Source: Streptomyces niveus (GTDB lineage: Bacteria > Actinomycetota > Actinomycetes > Streptomycetales > Streptomycetaceae). From it: a stretch of DNA of 64,000 bases. The translations under genes and the position numbers were made by a program. The stretch covers positions 4,836,001-4,900,000 of the forward strand of contig NZ_CP018047.1 in NCBI RefSeq assembly GCF_002009175.1, given 5' to 3'. Positions 11,593 through 19,187 of the stretch are shown here, in pieces (position 1 is the stretch's first letter; the number at the start of each line of letters is the position of its first letter). The notes beneath the pieces are model-generated. The model was not told where the DNA came from. It worked only from the letters and a program-made list of their open reading frames with translations, and made no database searches.

Positions 11593-11622
11593 CGGGGTGG
11601 CGGGCACCGGCCCGCCACCCCG
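11593..11622 (-). terminator. Rho-independent terminator after rplY
   Basis: There is a perfect 13-base stem (CGGGGTGGCGGGC) with an ACCG loop. On the minus strand it is followed by the T-rich TTCTTCTTTTCG. It lies 120 bases after the rplY stop and 33 bases before the pth start. Confidence 0.85.
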
Positions 11623-11674
11623 TCGGGCAAAGCGTTTCTCACAGTCCGGCGGATCTCAGGATCCGGCGGCTCGT

Positions 11675-11764
11675 ACCTCGGTCGAGGCTCACACCTCGGC
11701 GGAGGCTCACACCTCGGCGGAGGCTCAGACCTCGGTCGAGGCTCAGACCTCGGCGGCGGCCTCG
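11675..11764. repeat. 18-bp tandem repeat spanning the rplY stop codon
   Basis: Four copies of an 18-base unit (ACCTCGG[T/C][C/G]GAGGCTCA[C/G]) start at 11675, 11693, 11711 and 11729, and a diverged fifth lies at 11747-11764 inside rplY. On the coding strand each unit reads in the rplY frame as Glu-Val-stop-Ala-Ser-(Thr/Ala). The real stop (11743-11745) is therefore repeated in frame at 11725, 11707 and 11689. The tail of the gene with its stop has been amplified. Confidence 0.9.
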
Positions 11765-12333
11765 TCGGCGGCGCCCTCGGCCGCCGGCTCCTCGGCCTGC
11801 GCGGCCAGGATCTGGATGACGACCGCGTCCTCGTCGGTCACCAGCGTCGTGCCCTCGGGCAGCGGGACATCCTTCGCCAGGATGGAGGCGCCGGCCTCCA
11901 GGCCCTCGACGGAGACCGTCACGGACTCGGGGATGTGCGTCGCCTCGGCCTCGACGGTCAGGGTGCTCAGCACGTTCTCCAGGAGGAACGGACCCGGGGC
12001 CAGCTCGCCCTCGGTGTGCACCGCGACCTCGACCGTGACCTTCTCGCCGCGCTTCACCGCGAGCAGGTCGACGTGCTTGATGAAGCCCTTGAGCGCGTCA
12101 CGCTGGACGGCCTTGGGGATGACGAGCTCCTTGCGGCCCTCGATGTCGAGGCTCAGGAGGGCGTTGGCCGTCTTGAGCGCCATCATCAGGTCGTGACCCG
12201 GCAGGGAGATGTGAACGGGGTCGGCACCGTGACCGTAGATGACCGCGGGAACCTTGTTCTCGCGACGGGTACGGCGGGCGGCGCCCTTGCCGAACTCGGA
12301 CCGGACCTCAGCGCTGATCTTGACCTCAGCCAT
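11743..12333 (-). CDS. rplY: Ribosomal protein bL25 (long TL5/CTC form)
   Basis: This 196-residue protein binds 5S rRNA in the large subunit. Its N-terminal L25 domain shows RSEFGKGAARRTRRENKVPA and VIYGHGADPVHISL. The C-terminal TL5-type beta domain follows (VEVAVHTEGELAPGP, VTVSVEGLEAGASILAKDVP). It ends in an acidic Ala/Glu tail that runs into the 18-bp repeat. ATG 12333 has GAGGAG eight bases upstream. It lies between prs and pth, the usual Streptomyces order. Confidence 0.95.
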   Translation of the reverse strand: MAEVKISAEVRSEFGKGAARRTRRENKVPAVIYGHGADPVHISLPGHDLMMALKTANALLSLDIEGRKELVIPKAVQRDALKGFIKHVDLLAVKRGEKVTVEVAVHTEGELAPGPFLLENVLSTLTVEAEATHIPESVTVSVEGLEAGASILAKDVPLPEGTTLVTDEDAVVIQILAAQAEEPAAEGAADEAAAEV

Positions 12334-12442
12334 GGCTGCACTCCTCGTAGATGACACATAGGTGACGATGGGACTGCTGGTCACCCGGCCACGACAGGCC
12401 TGCTACGAAGAGCGCGTCGATAACGGACGGCCGCGAATGAAA

Positions 12443-12493
12443 GCGGCCTCCCTCGCCGAGCAACTTCATGAGTCTACCCGGCGGGGAGGCCGC
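12443..12493 (-). terminator. Hairpin after prs
   Basis: Ten-base arms (GCGGCCTCCC at 12443-12452 and its complement at 12484-12493) are extended by a CGCCG/CGGCG inner pairing. On the minus strand they are followed by a T-rich CTTTCATTCG. It lies in the 196-base gap between prs and rplY and could end prs transcription. Confidence 0.55.
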
Positions 12494-12529
12494 CCCAAAA
12501 TCGATCTTCAGAGCCCGTACGGGGCCGTG

Positions 12530-13507
12530 CTACGCCTGCTCGTCGAAGAGGCTGGTCACCGAACCGTCCTCGAACACCTCGCGCACCGCGCGCGCGATCG
12601 TCGGCGCGATCGACAGCACCGTGATCTTGTCCATCTCCAGATTGCCCGGATCCGGCAGCGTGTCCGTGAAGACGAACTCACTGACCTTCGAGTTCTTCAG
12701 CCGGTCCCCGGCCGGACCCGACAGCACACCGTGCGTCGCCGTCACGATGACGTCCTCGGCGCCGTGCGCGAACAGCGCGTCCGCGGCGGCGCAGATCGTG
12801 CCACCGGTGTCGATCATGTCGTCCACCAGGACACAGACCCGGCCCTCGACATTGCCCACGACCTCATGGACCGTCACCTCGTTCGCGACGTCCTTGTCAC
12901 GGCGCTTGTGCACGATCGCCAGCGGCGCGTCCAGCCGGTCGCACCAGCGGTCCGCCACCCGTACGCGGCCGGCGTCCGGCGAGACCACCGTCAGCTTCGA
13001 CCGGTCGACCTTCGTCGCCACGTAGTCCGCCAGGATCGGCAGCGCGAACAGATGGTCCACCGGACCGTCGAAGAAGCCCTGGATCTGGTCCGTGTGGAGA
13101 TCCACGGTCAGAATGCGGTGCGCGCCCGCCGTCTTCATCAGGTCCGCGATCATGCGGGCCGAGATCGGCTCCCGCCCACGGTGCTTCTTGTCCTGCCGGG
13201 CGTATCCGTAGAAGGGAACGATCACCGTGATGCTCCGGGCGGAGGCCCGCTTCAGAGCGTCGATCATGATCAGCTGTTCCATGATCCATTTATTGATCGG
13301 AGCCGTGTGGCTCTGGATCAGAAAACAGTCCGCACCACGAGCCGACTCCTGATAGCGCACGTAGATCTCACCGTTGGCGAAATCGAACGCCTTGGTCGGC
13401 ACTATCCCGACACCCAGCGTATGGGCGACAGCCTCGGCCAGCTCGGGGTGGGCGCGGCCGGAAAAGAGCATCAGCTTCTTCTCGCCGGTCGTCTTGATCC
13501 CGGTCAC
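12530..13507 (-). CDS. prs: Ribose-phosphate pyrophosphokinase
   Basis: This enzyme makes PRPP from ribose 5-phosphate and ATP for nucleotide, His and Trp synthesis. The 325-residue protein has FANGEIYVRYQESARG, the flexible loop FYGYARQDKKHRGREPISA, the catalytic His in VDLHTDQIQGFF and the PRPP-binding loop VLVDDMIDTGGTI. The start is GTG 13507 with GGAG eight bases upstream. It is on the same strand as glmU, which lies 110 bases upstream, as in other actinobacteria. Confidence 0.97.
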   Translation of the reverse strand: MTGIKTTGEKKLMLFSGRAHPELAEAVAHTLGVGIVPTKAFDFANGEIYVRYQESARGADCFLIQSHTAPINKWIMEQLIMIDALKRASARSITVIVPFYGYARQDKKHRGREPISARMIADLMKTAGAHRILTVDLHTDQIQGFFDGPVDHLFALPILADYVATKVDRSKLTVVSPDAGRVRVADRWCDRLDAPLAIVHKRRDKDVANEVTVHEVVGNVEGRVCVLVDDMIDTGGTICAAADALFAHGAEDVIVTATHGVLSGPAGDRLKNSKVSEFVFTDTLPDPGNLEMDKITVLSIAPTIARAVREVFEDGSVTSLFDEQA

Positions 13508-13617
13508 AGCACAGTCTCCTCAGACGTGTTGATTGCCGCTGCACCCGCGCGTCCCTGCGAGCCAGCCGAACGTGAGCATCTATCACGGTACGCGCTGCAC
13601 GAGGCGCCTGTTTCCGG

Positions 13618-15066
13618 TCAGCTTTCGACCGCGAGCTCCTCGGCCGCGGCGGCGGCTGCCTGCGCGGCAGCGCTGCCAGGCCGCTTACGGGCCACCCAAC
13701 CCTCGATATTCCTTTGCTGGCCCCGCGCGACGGCCAGCGAACCCGACGGAACGTCCTTCGTGATGACCGACCCGGCGGCGGTGTAAGCACCGTCCCCGAC
13801 AGTGACAGGCGCCACAAACATGTTGTCCGAGCCCGTCTTGCAGTGTGAGCCGATGGTCGTGTGATGCTTCGATTCGCCGTCGTAGTTCACGAACACGCTC
13901 GCGGCGCCGATATTCGTCTGCTCACCGATCGTCGCGTCACCCACGTAACTCAGGTGGGGCACCTTCGAACCGGCGCCGATCGTCGCCTTCTTCATCTCCA
14001 CGAACGTGCCGGCCTTCGCCTTCACGCCGAGCTTCGTGCCCGGACGCAGATACGCGAACGGGCCCACCGAAGCCGACTCGCCCACCTCCGCGTCGATGGC
14101 CACCGTGTTGTCCACCCGGGCGCCCACGCCCACCTTCGTGTCCGTGAGCCGCGAGTTGGGACCCACCTCGGCGCCCTCCGACAGATGCGTCGTGCCCAGC
14201 AGCTGCGTACCCGGGTGCACGATCGAGTCCGGCTCGTACGTCACCGTCACATCGATCAGCACCGACCCCGGGTCCACCACGGTCACGCCGGCCGTCATCG
14301 CCCGCTCCAGCAGCCGCTCGTTCAACAGCCCTCGGGCCGCGGCCAGTTGTACCCGGTTGTTGATGCCCAGGATCTCCCGGTGATCACCGGTCACCGAGGC
14401 GCCGACGCGGTGTCCGGCCGACCGCAGGATGCCGAGGACGTCGGTCAGATACTCCTCGCCCTGGCTGTTGTCCGTACGGACCTTGCCGAGCGCGTCCGCG
14501 AGCAGCCGCCCGTCGAAGGCGAACACCCCCGAGTTGATCTCCCGCACCGCGCGCTGCTCGTCGGTCGCGTCCTTGTGCTCCACGATCCCGACGACGGCGC
14601 CGCTCGCCTCGTCCCGCACGATCCGCCCGTAACCGGTCGCGTCCGGCACCTCGGCGGTCAGCACGGTGACGGCGTTGCCGTCCTTCTCGTGCTGCGCGGC
14701 GAGCGCGGCGAGCGTCGACCCGGACAGCAGCGGGGTGTCGCCGCACACGACGACGACGGTGCCCTCGGGGGCCTGCCCCAGCTCCTCGACGGCCATCCGG
14801 ACGGCGTGCCCGGTGCCGTTCTGCTCGGCCTGGAACGCGGTCCGCACCCCGTCGTACGAGGCGGCCAGATGCCCCTCGACCAGCTCCCGCGCGTGTCCGA
14901 CGACGACGACGAGATGCTCCGGCTCCAGCTCACGCGCGGCGGAGACGACATGACCGACGAGCGAGCGCCCGCAGATCTCGTGCAGAACCTTGGGTGTCTT
15001 CGACTTCATGCGGGTGCCCTCACCCGCTGCGAGGACGACGACGGCGGCCGGGCGATTGGCGCTCAC
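13618..15066 (-). CDS. glmU: Bifunctional UDP-GlcNAc pyrophosphorylase / GlcN-1-P acetyltransferase
   Basis: GlmU makes UDP-N-acetylglucosamine for the cell wall. The N-terminal uridylyltransferase domain shows VVLAAGEGTRMKSKTPKVLH and VVCGDTPLL. The C-terminal left-handed beta-helix acetyltransferase shows hexapeptide repeats, GPFAYLRPGTKLG, FVEMKKATIGAGSKVPHLSY and NYDGESKHHTTIG. Length (482) is normal. The Ala-rich C-terminal tail is typical of actinobacteria. It is the first gene of the minus-strand glmU-prs run. Confidence 0.97.
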   Translation of the reverse strand: MSANRPAAVVVLAAGEGTRMKSKTPKVLHEICGRSLVGHVVSAARELEPEHLVVVVGHARELVEGHLAASYDGVRTAFQAEQNGTGHAVRMAVEELGQAPEGTVVVVCGDTPLLSGSTLAALAAQHEKDGNAVTVLTAEVPDATGYGRIVRDEASGAVVGIVEHKDATDEQRAVREINSGVFAFDGRLLADALGKVRTDNSQGEEYLTDVLGILRSAGHRVGASVTGDHREILGINNRVQLAAARGLLNERLLERAMTAGVTVVDPGSVLIDVTVTYEPDSIVHPGTQLLGTTHLSEGAEVGPNSRLTDTKVGVGARVDNTVAIDAEVGESASVGPFAYLRPGTKLGVKAKAGTFVEMKKATIGAGSKVPHLSYVGDATIGEQTNIGAASVFVNYDGESKHHTTIGSHCKTGSDNMFVAPVTVGDGAYTAAGSVITKDVPSGSLAVARGQQRNIEGWVARKRPGSAAAQAAAAAAEELAVES

Positions 15067-15144
15067 GGGAATGCCCTTCGGCTTCGGATGCTTTGCGTGG
15101 CGGACATCCGCAGGATACCGGGGGGTTTCGGGACGGAAACGAAG

Positions 15145-15173
15145 GCGGGTCCTGACCGGAGAGGTCAGGACCC
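15145..15173 (-). terminator. Terminator after tRNA-Gln
   Basis: There is a perfect 12-base stem (CGGGTCCTGACC, 15145-15156 with 15162-15173) and a five-base loop. It lies 11 bases beyond the 3' end of the minus-strand tRNA and separates it from glmU; CCTTCGTTTCC follows on the minus strand. Confidence 0.8.
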
Positions 15174-15184
15174 GAACTCGCTTG

Positions 15185-15256
15185 CTCCCCCGCCAGGACT
15201 CGAACCTGGACAGATGGCACCAAAAGCCACAGTGCTGCCAATTACACCACGGGGGA
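15185..15256 (-). tRNA. tRNA-Gln (anticodon TTG)
   Basis: Read on the minus strand, the 72-base cloverleaf is complete. The acceptor stem TCCCCCG pairs with CGGGGGA, with discriminator G. The D arm has GTG/CAC. The anticodon stem GTGGC/GCCAT closes the loop TTTTGGT with anticodon TTG (UUG). The T arm is CCAGGTTCGAGTCCTGG. CCA is not encoded. No integrase or copy of the 3' end was seen nearby, so it is not an evident attachment site. Confidence 0.96.
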
Positions 15257-15442
15257 ATATTGCGACCTAAACGGACATTCCATCAGGCCGCTGATTTGGC
15301 ACCCAACACTATGCCGTACCGGGTGCCCTCCACGCGACGTCATAGATCGGTGCGCTTGCCGACGGGCATGACCGCGGGTCCGCGTGGACGGCGGTCCGCA
15401 CTCGCCGGAAATTGAGTCGCGGCCGCCCGTAGGCTGGGAGGT

Positions 15443-16780
15443 ATGACCACAACGGGGGCACACGAGGAGGCCGAGGGTTTGACCACTCGCGGCTTCTGGT
15501 GGTGGAGGCGGCGGCGTAGCGTCGTGCTGGATGTGGGGCTGGCCGTCGTGTCCGCCCTGGAGTGTGCGTTCGAGGGGATCCGGTTCGCGGACAGCGCTCG
15601 GCTGCCCGTGGCCCTGGGGGTCGTTTTCGGCGTGGTCGTCGGGTCCGTGCTGCTGTTGCGGCGGCGGTGGCCGATGACCGTCGTGCTGGTCTCCGTCGCC
15701 GTCACGCCGGCCGAGATGGGCGTACTGCTCGCCATCGTCGGGCTGTACACGCTCGCCGCGTCCGACGCGCCCCGCCGCATCATCGGCGCGCTCGCCGGGA
15801 TGTCGCTCGTGGGGACGCTCATCGTCGTCTTCGTACGGACGCGGCAGGACGTCAGCGGCGTGGACATCGAATCCGCCCGCTGGTACATCCCGCTGATCGC
15901 CGTCTTCATGGCGCTGAGCATGTCGTTGCCGCCCGTGCTCCTCGGGCTCTACGTGGGGGCCAGGCGCCGGCTGATGGAGAGCCTGCGGGAGCGGGCGGAC
16001 AGTCTGGAGCAGGAGTTGTCGCTGCTGGCCGACCGGGCCGAGCAGCGGGCGGAGTGGGCCCGTACGGAGGAGCGCACGCGTATCGCGCGTGAGATGCACG
16101 ACGTGGTGGCGCACCGGGTGAGCCTGATGGTGGTGCACGCCGCCGCGTTGCAGGCGGTGGCGTTGAAGGATCCGCAGAAGGCCGTGAAGAACGCCGCGCT
16201 GGTGGGCGACATGGGGCGCCAGGCGCTCACCGAGCTGCGGGAGATGCTCGGGGTGCTGCGCGCGGGGGAGCAGCAGGCGGCGCGGAAGGTGGCGGACGCG
16301 GGGTCGGGGGCGGACCGTTCGACGGTGCCGCTGGCCTCGGTGGGTGTCGCGGCGGCGGCAGCAGCGGCGGCCGCGGCGGACGACGGTCCCGGTATGGAGG
16401 ACATCGAGGCGCTGGTGGGTCAGTCGCGCGACGCGGGGATGGTCGTGGAGCTCGCCGTTCAGGGGGTGACGCGGGCGTACGCCCCGGAGGTGGAGCAGAC
16501 GGCGTACCGGGTGGTGCAGGAGGCGCTGACGAATGTGCACAAGCACGCGGCGGGCGCGAAGGTGATGGTCCGGCTGGCGCACCGGGACGCCGAGATCGCG
16601 ATGCAGGTCGAGAACGGTCCGTCGTACGGCGCCGCCGACGCCGGGCTGCCCAGCGGCGGGAACGGGCTGGTGGGGATGCGGGAGCGGGTGCTCGCGCTGG
16701 GCGGGGTGTTCGTGTCGGGGGAGACGGACGCGGGGGGTTTCCGGGTGTCGGCGGTGCTGCCCTACCGGGACGCCGCGTAG
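15443..16780 (+). CDS. Sensor histidine kinase, NarL/DesK-type (HisKA_3)
   Basis: This is a 445-residue membrane kinase. About four or five N-terminal membrane segments (roughly residues 28-45, 54-72, 78-102, 112-131, 147-171) lead to a coiled linker and the HisKA_3 box EERTRIAREMHDVVAHRVSL with phospho-acceptor H219. A HATPase domain follows (VVQEALTNVHKHAAGAKV, then GNGLVGMRERVLALGG). An Ala-rich loop (near 296-311) sits between the two. No response regulator gene is adjacent; the orphan regulator at 1955 is the only NarL-type one in the window with a receiver domain. Confidence 0.9.
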   Translation: MTTTGAHEEAEGLTTRGFWWWRRRRSVVLDVGLAVVSALECAFEGIRFADSARLPVALGVVFGVVVGSVLLLRRRWPMTVVLVSVAVTPAEMGVLLAIVGLYTLAASDAPRRIIGALAGMSLVGTLIVVFVRTRQDVSGVDIESARWYIPLIAVFMALSMSLPPVLLGLYVGARRRLMESLRERADSLEQELSLLADRAEQRAEWARTEERTRIAREMHDVVAHRVSLMVVHAAALQAVALKDPQKAVKNAALVGDMGRQALTELREMLGVLRAGEQQAARKVADAGSGADRSTVPLASVGVAAAAAAAAAADDGPGMEDIEALVGQSRDAGMVVELAVQGVTRAYAPEVEQTAYRVVQEALTNVHKHAAGAKVMVRLAHRDAEIAMQVENGPSYGAADAGLPSGGNGLVGMRERVLALGGVFVSGETDAGGFRVSAVLPYRDAA

Positions 16781-16805
16781 GGGCGTCCCGCGAGTCTCCG
16801 GGTCC

Positions 16806-17294
16806 TCATTCCGAGGTGAGCCGCTGCGGCTGCGCTCCGGTCACCAGCGCCGCGAGCGCGTGGTCGATGTGCGGACCGAGGAACCAGTCCCCTGTGTGGT
16901 CGATGGAGTAGACGCGCCCCGTGGCGTCGACGGCGAGTACGGCCTGGCCGTCGCCCTCCTCGCCGATGGGGCTGATCTCGGTGTCCAGGGAGCGTCCGAG
17001 GTCCCCGAGGGTACGGGCGAGATGGATACCGGCCAGCGGATCGAACCGTACGGTCGTGGGGGCGATCTGCCGCCCCGGTCCCGGCCCCGTCACGGTCAGC
17101 CCGCCGAACTCCGCCCAGATCTCGACGACCGCCGCGAACACGGCGTGCATGTGTCCCGCCGGTGTGACGTGGGCGCGCAGCGCGTCCGCCCACTCCTCGG
17201 CCTGCCGCATGTCCCAGCGGCCCGGCTGCCACCCCGCTTCGCGCAGGGCGGCGTCGACGGCGACGGGGAAGCGGGTCGTGGTGAGGTCGGGCAC
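16806..17294 (-). CDS. SUKH-3 immunity-like protein
   Basis: The 162-residue protein matches the SUKH-3 pattern: VDAALREAGWQPGRWDM, a central FAAVVEIWAEFGGLTV, and VYSIDHTGDWFLGPHIDHAL near the end. SUKH proteins commonly neutralise toxins of polymorphic toxin systems. It starts seven bases after the YwqJ-like deaminase gene on the same strand, the expected toxin-then-immunity order. GTG 17294 is the best start, but its ribosome binding site is weak, which suggests translational coupling. Confidence 0.75.
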   Translation of the reverse strand: MPDLTTTRFPVAVDAALREAGWQPGRWDMRQAEEWADALRAHVTPAGHMHAVFAAVVEIWAEFGGLTVTGPGPGRQIAPTTVRFDPLAGIHLARTLGDLGRSLDTEISPIGEEGDGQAVLAVDATGRVYSIDHTGDWFLGPHIDHALAALVTGAQPQRLTSE

Positions 17295-17301
17295 GGGGTC
17301 G

Positions 17302-17943
17302 TCAGCCGTTCTGCGTCGGGTCGACGGGGCGTACGCCGAACTGGGCGAGCATCGCCGTACAGGAGCGGCAGGGCGGCGCGTAACTGCCGTGGAGCGGGTC
17401 GCCGTCCTCGCGGATACGGCGGGCGGTGAGTTTGGCGTGCTTGAGGGAGCGGCGCGCCTCGCCGTGGGTGAGGGGCTTGCGCTGGGCGCGTTTGGAGCGG
17501 GCGCCCTCGACGGCGGCGAGGTGCCGGGACAGCAGGATGGCTTCGGGGCAGCGGCCGGTGAATCGTTCACGCTGGCCGCTGGTGAGGGTGTCCAGGAAGT
17601 CCTGTACGAGGGGATGCAGGGCGGGCGGCTGGTCGGCCTTGCCCGCGGTGCAGGTGAGATTTTCACCACGCACGGAGAGCGCGGCGGCGACGGCGGGCAG
17701 GATTCCGTCGCGGCGCTGCCTCAGTACGGGCGGGCGGTGCGGTTCGGTGCTGCTCCAGCTCAGGCGCGGGTCTCCGGAGGTCCCGTGCGGAGCTCCCCCC
17801 GGCATTCCGTCCGAGGTCCCGGCGGTGGTCCCGGTCCGGCCGGCCCCGGCGGTGTCCGTGGCGAGGCGCCCCGACGTCGCTCCCGGGCGGCTCGGTGAAC
17901 CGAGGCGTGGATCTCCCGATGTGTCCTGTTGTGCTGTGTGCAA
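17302..17943 (-). CDS. YwqJ-like deaminase domain protein
   Basis: The 213 residues comprise a disordered Gly/Thr/Pro-rich N-terminus (about 1-85, with GDPRL repeated twice) and a C-terminal domain with GRCPEAILLSRHL and PPCRSCTAML. These are the zinc-site signatures (C.E ... PCxxC) of YwqJ-type nucleic-acid deaminases found in toxin systems. TTG 17943 was chosen because AGGGAGG lies eight bases upstream. There is no secretion signal, LXG/WXG or RHS region, so if it is a toxin it lacks its own delivery module. The SUKH-3 gene follows at once. Confidence 0.72.
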   Translation of the reverse strand: MHTAQQDTSGDPRLGSPSRPGATSGRLATDTAGAGRTGTTAGTSDGMPGGAPHGTSGDPRLSWSSTEPHRPPVLRQRRDGILPAVAAALSVRGENLTCTAGKADQPPALHPLVQDFLDTLTSGQRERFTGRCPEAILLSRHLAAVEGARSKRAQRKPLTHGEARRSLKHAKLTARRIREDGDPLHGSYAPPCRSCTAMLAQFGVRPVDPTQNG

Positions 17944-18204
17944 AGCGTTGACCCTCCCTACGCAATCCCCACGCAATCCCCCGAGTTGCGGGGGACAGCC
18001 TGCCAAATGTGACACGTCGTGGGGAAGCCGGGTCGGGTTCGGGGCGTGGCGTCGCCGCTGCGTGACCTGGGGTGACCGGTTGTCACCGGCACCCGAACGA
18101 GTGCTGTGGCGAGGGCCGGCGACGGACCGGAGGGGCCGCGTCCCCTGTCGCTCCACCGCATAGGCTGTGCCGAACCAGTCAGAAGCCAGCAGGGGGCATC
18201 CGCC

Positions 18205-19182
18205 ATGACGACAGGTCGGCTCGGGCAGCAAGCCGCGCCACCGAACGCGGCCTACGCCGGGCAGGTCGTGCATTTCCCGGACCCCGTCCGGGCCTCCCGC
18301 CACCCCAGGGGTGTGCCGGTGGACGGCAACGGCTTCCCGGACTTCTCGCCGTACGCGCGCGCGGCCGCCGAGATCGCCGAACCCCCCGAGGGCTTCGGCG
18401 TCGACGAGTTGCGGCTCACGGACTACGTGTCGGCCAACGCCGCGCTGCACGCCGACGGCCATGAACTGTGGGACACGATCCCCGCCGTTGCGACTCCGCA
18501 CGGCTGGACCTGGCACCACGCGCCGGGTTCGCGCCGACTGCTGCTGGTGCCGGTGGAGGTGAAGGCGCTGCTGCGCCATCACGGCGGGCTGGCGACGACC
18601 CCGGTGGACCACGGCAAGCGCGGGACGCGTCCTCTTCAGGAGACGCGGCCGGTGCACTTCGGACTGCCGAAGAGTTCGGTGTCGGTGACCGAGCAGCAGT
18701 TGCTCGGTGTGGAGGAGGACCTCGGTTACCGGCTGCCCGGCGCGTACCGCACCTTCCTCAAGGCGGCGGGTGGCTGCGCCCCGGTGGGCGCGGCGCTGGA
18801 CGCGGAGCTGGGGCTGCTGGTGGACCAGCCGTTCTTCACGGTGCGTGAAGAGGCGGCGGTCAACGACCTGTTGTACGTCAACAAGTGTCTGCGGGACCAT
18901 CTGACCAAGGACTATCTGGGCGTGGCGTTCGTCCAGGGCGGCATCCTCGCGGTGAAGGTGCGGGGCGAGTCGGCCGGTTCGGTCTGGTTCTGCGCGTACG
19001 ACGACGCACGCGACCGGGACGGCTGGAGTGTGCAGGAGCGGGTGGAGCGCCTGCTGCTGCCCTGCGGTGAGGACTTCGACGCCTTCCTCACGCGGCTGGC
19101 GGGCAATCCGCCGGAGCTGGACACGGTGGCGAACCTGATGGTGGACGGCGGCTTCGCGCGCGCCGTCCCGGTGGAGGGATGA
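18205..19182 (+). CDS. WHH-nuclease-like / SUKH (SMI1/KNR4) fusion protein
   Basis: The 325 residues hold two domains. The N-terminal half has HELWDTIP, then WTWHHAPGSRRLLLVPVEV and LLRHHGG, which fits the WHH class of HNH nucleases (WHH ... LV ... HxGG). The C-terminal half has LLGVEEDLGYRLPGAYRTFL and GSVWFCAYDDARDRDGW, typical of SMI1/KNR4 (SUKH-1) domains, which usually bind and inhibit such toxins. Toxin-like and antidote-like domains in one chain are unusual. ATG 18205 has AGGGGG upstream. The next gene is coupled. Confidence 0.7.
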   Translation: MTTGRLGQQAAPPNAAYAGQVVHFPDPVRASRHPRGVPVDGNGFPDFSPYARAAAEIAEPPEGFGVDELRLTDYVSANAALHADGHELWDTIPAVATPHGWTWHHAPGSRRLLLVPVEVKALLRHHGGLATTPVDHGKRGTRPLQETRPVHFGLPKSSVSVTEQQLLGVEEDLGYRLPGAYRTFLKAAGGCAPVGAALDAELGLLVDQPFFTVREEAAVNDLLYVNKCLRDHLTKDYLGVAFVQGGILAVKVRGESAGSVWFCAYDDARDRDGWSVQERVERLLLPCGEDFDAFLTRLAGNPPELDTVANLMVDGGFARAVPVEG

Positions 19183-19187
19183 GCGCG

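Noticed and set aside
15185..15256. tRNA-Gln as an integration site
   Set aside because: No integrase, no second copy of the tRNA 3' end and no foreign-looking genes adjoin it.
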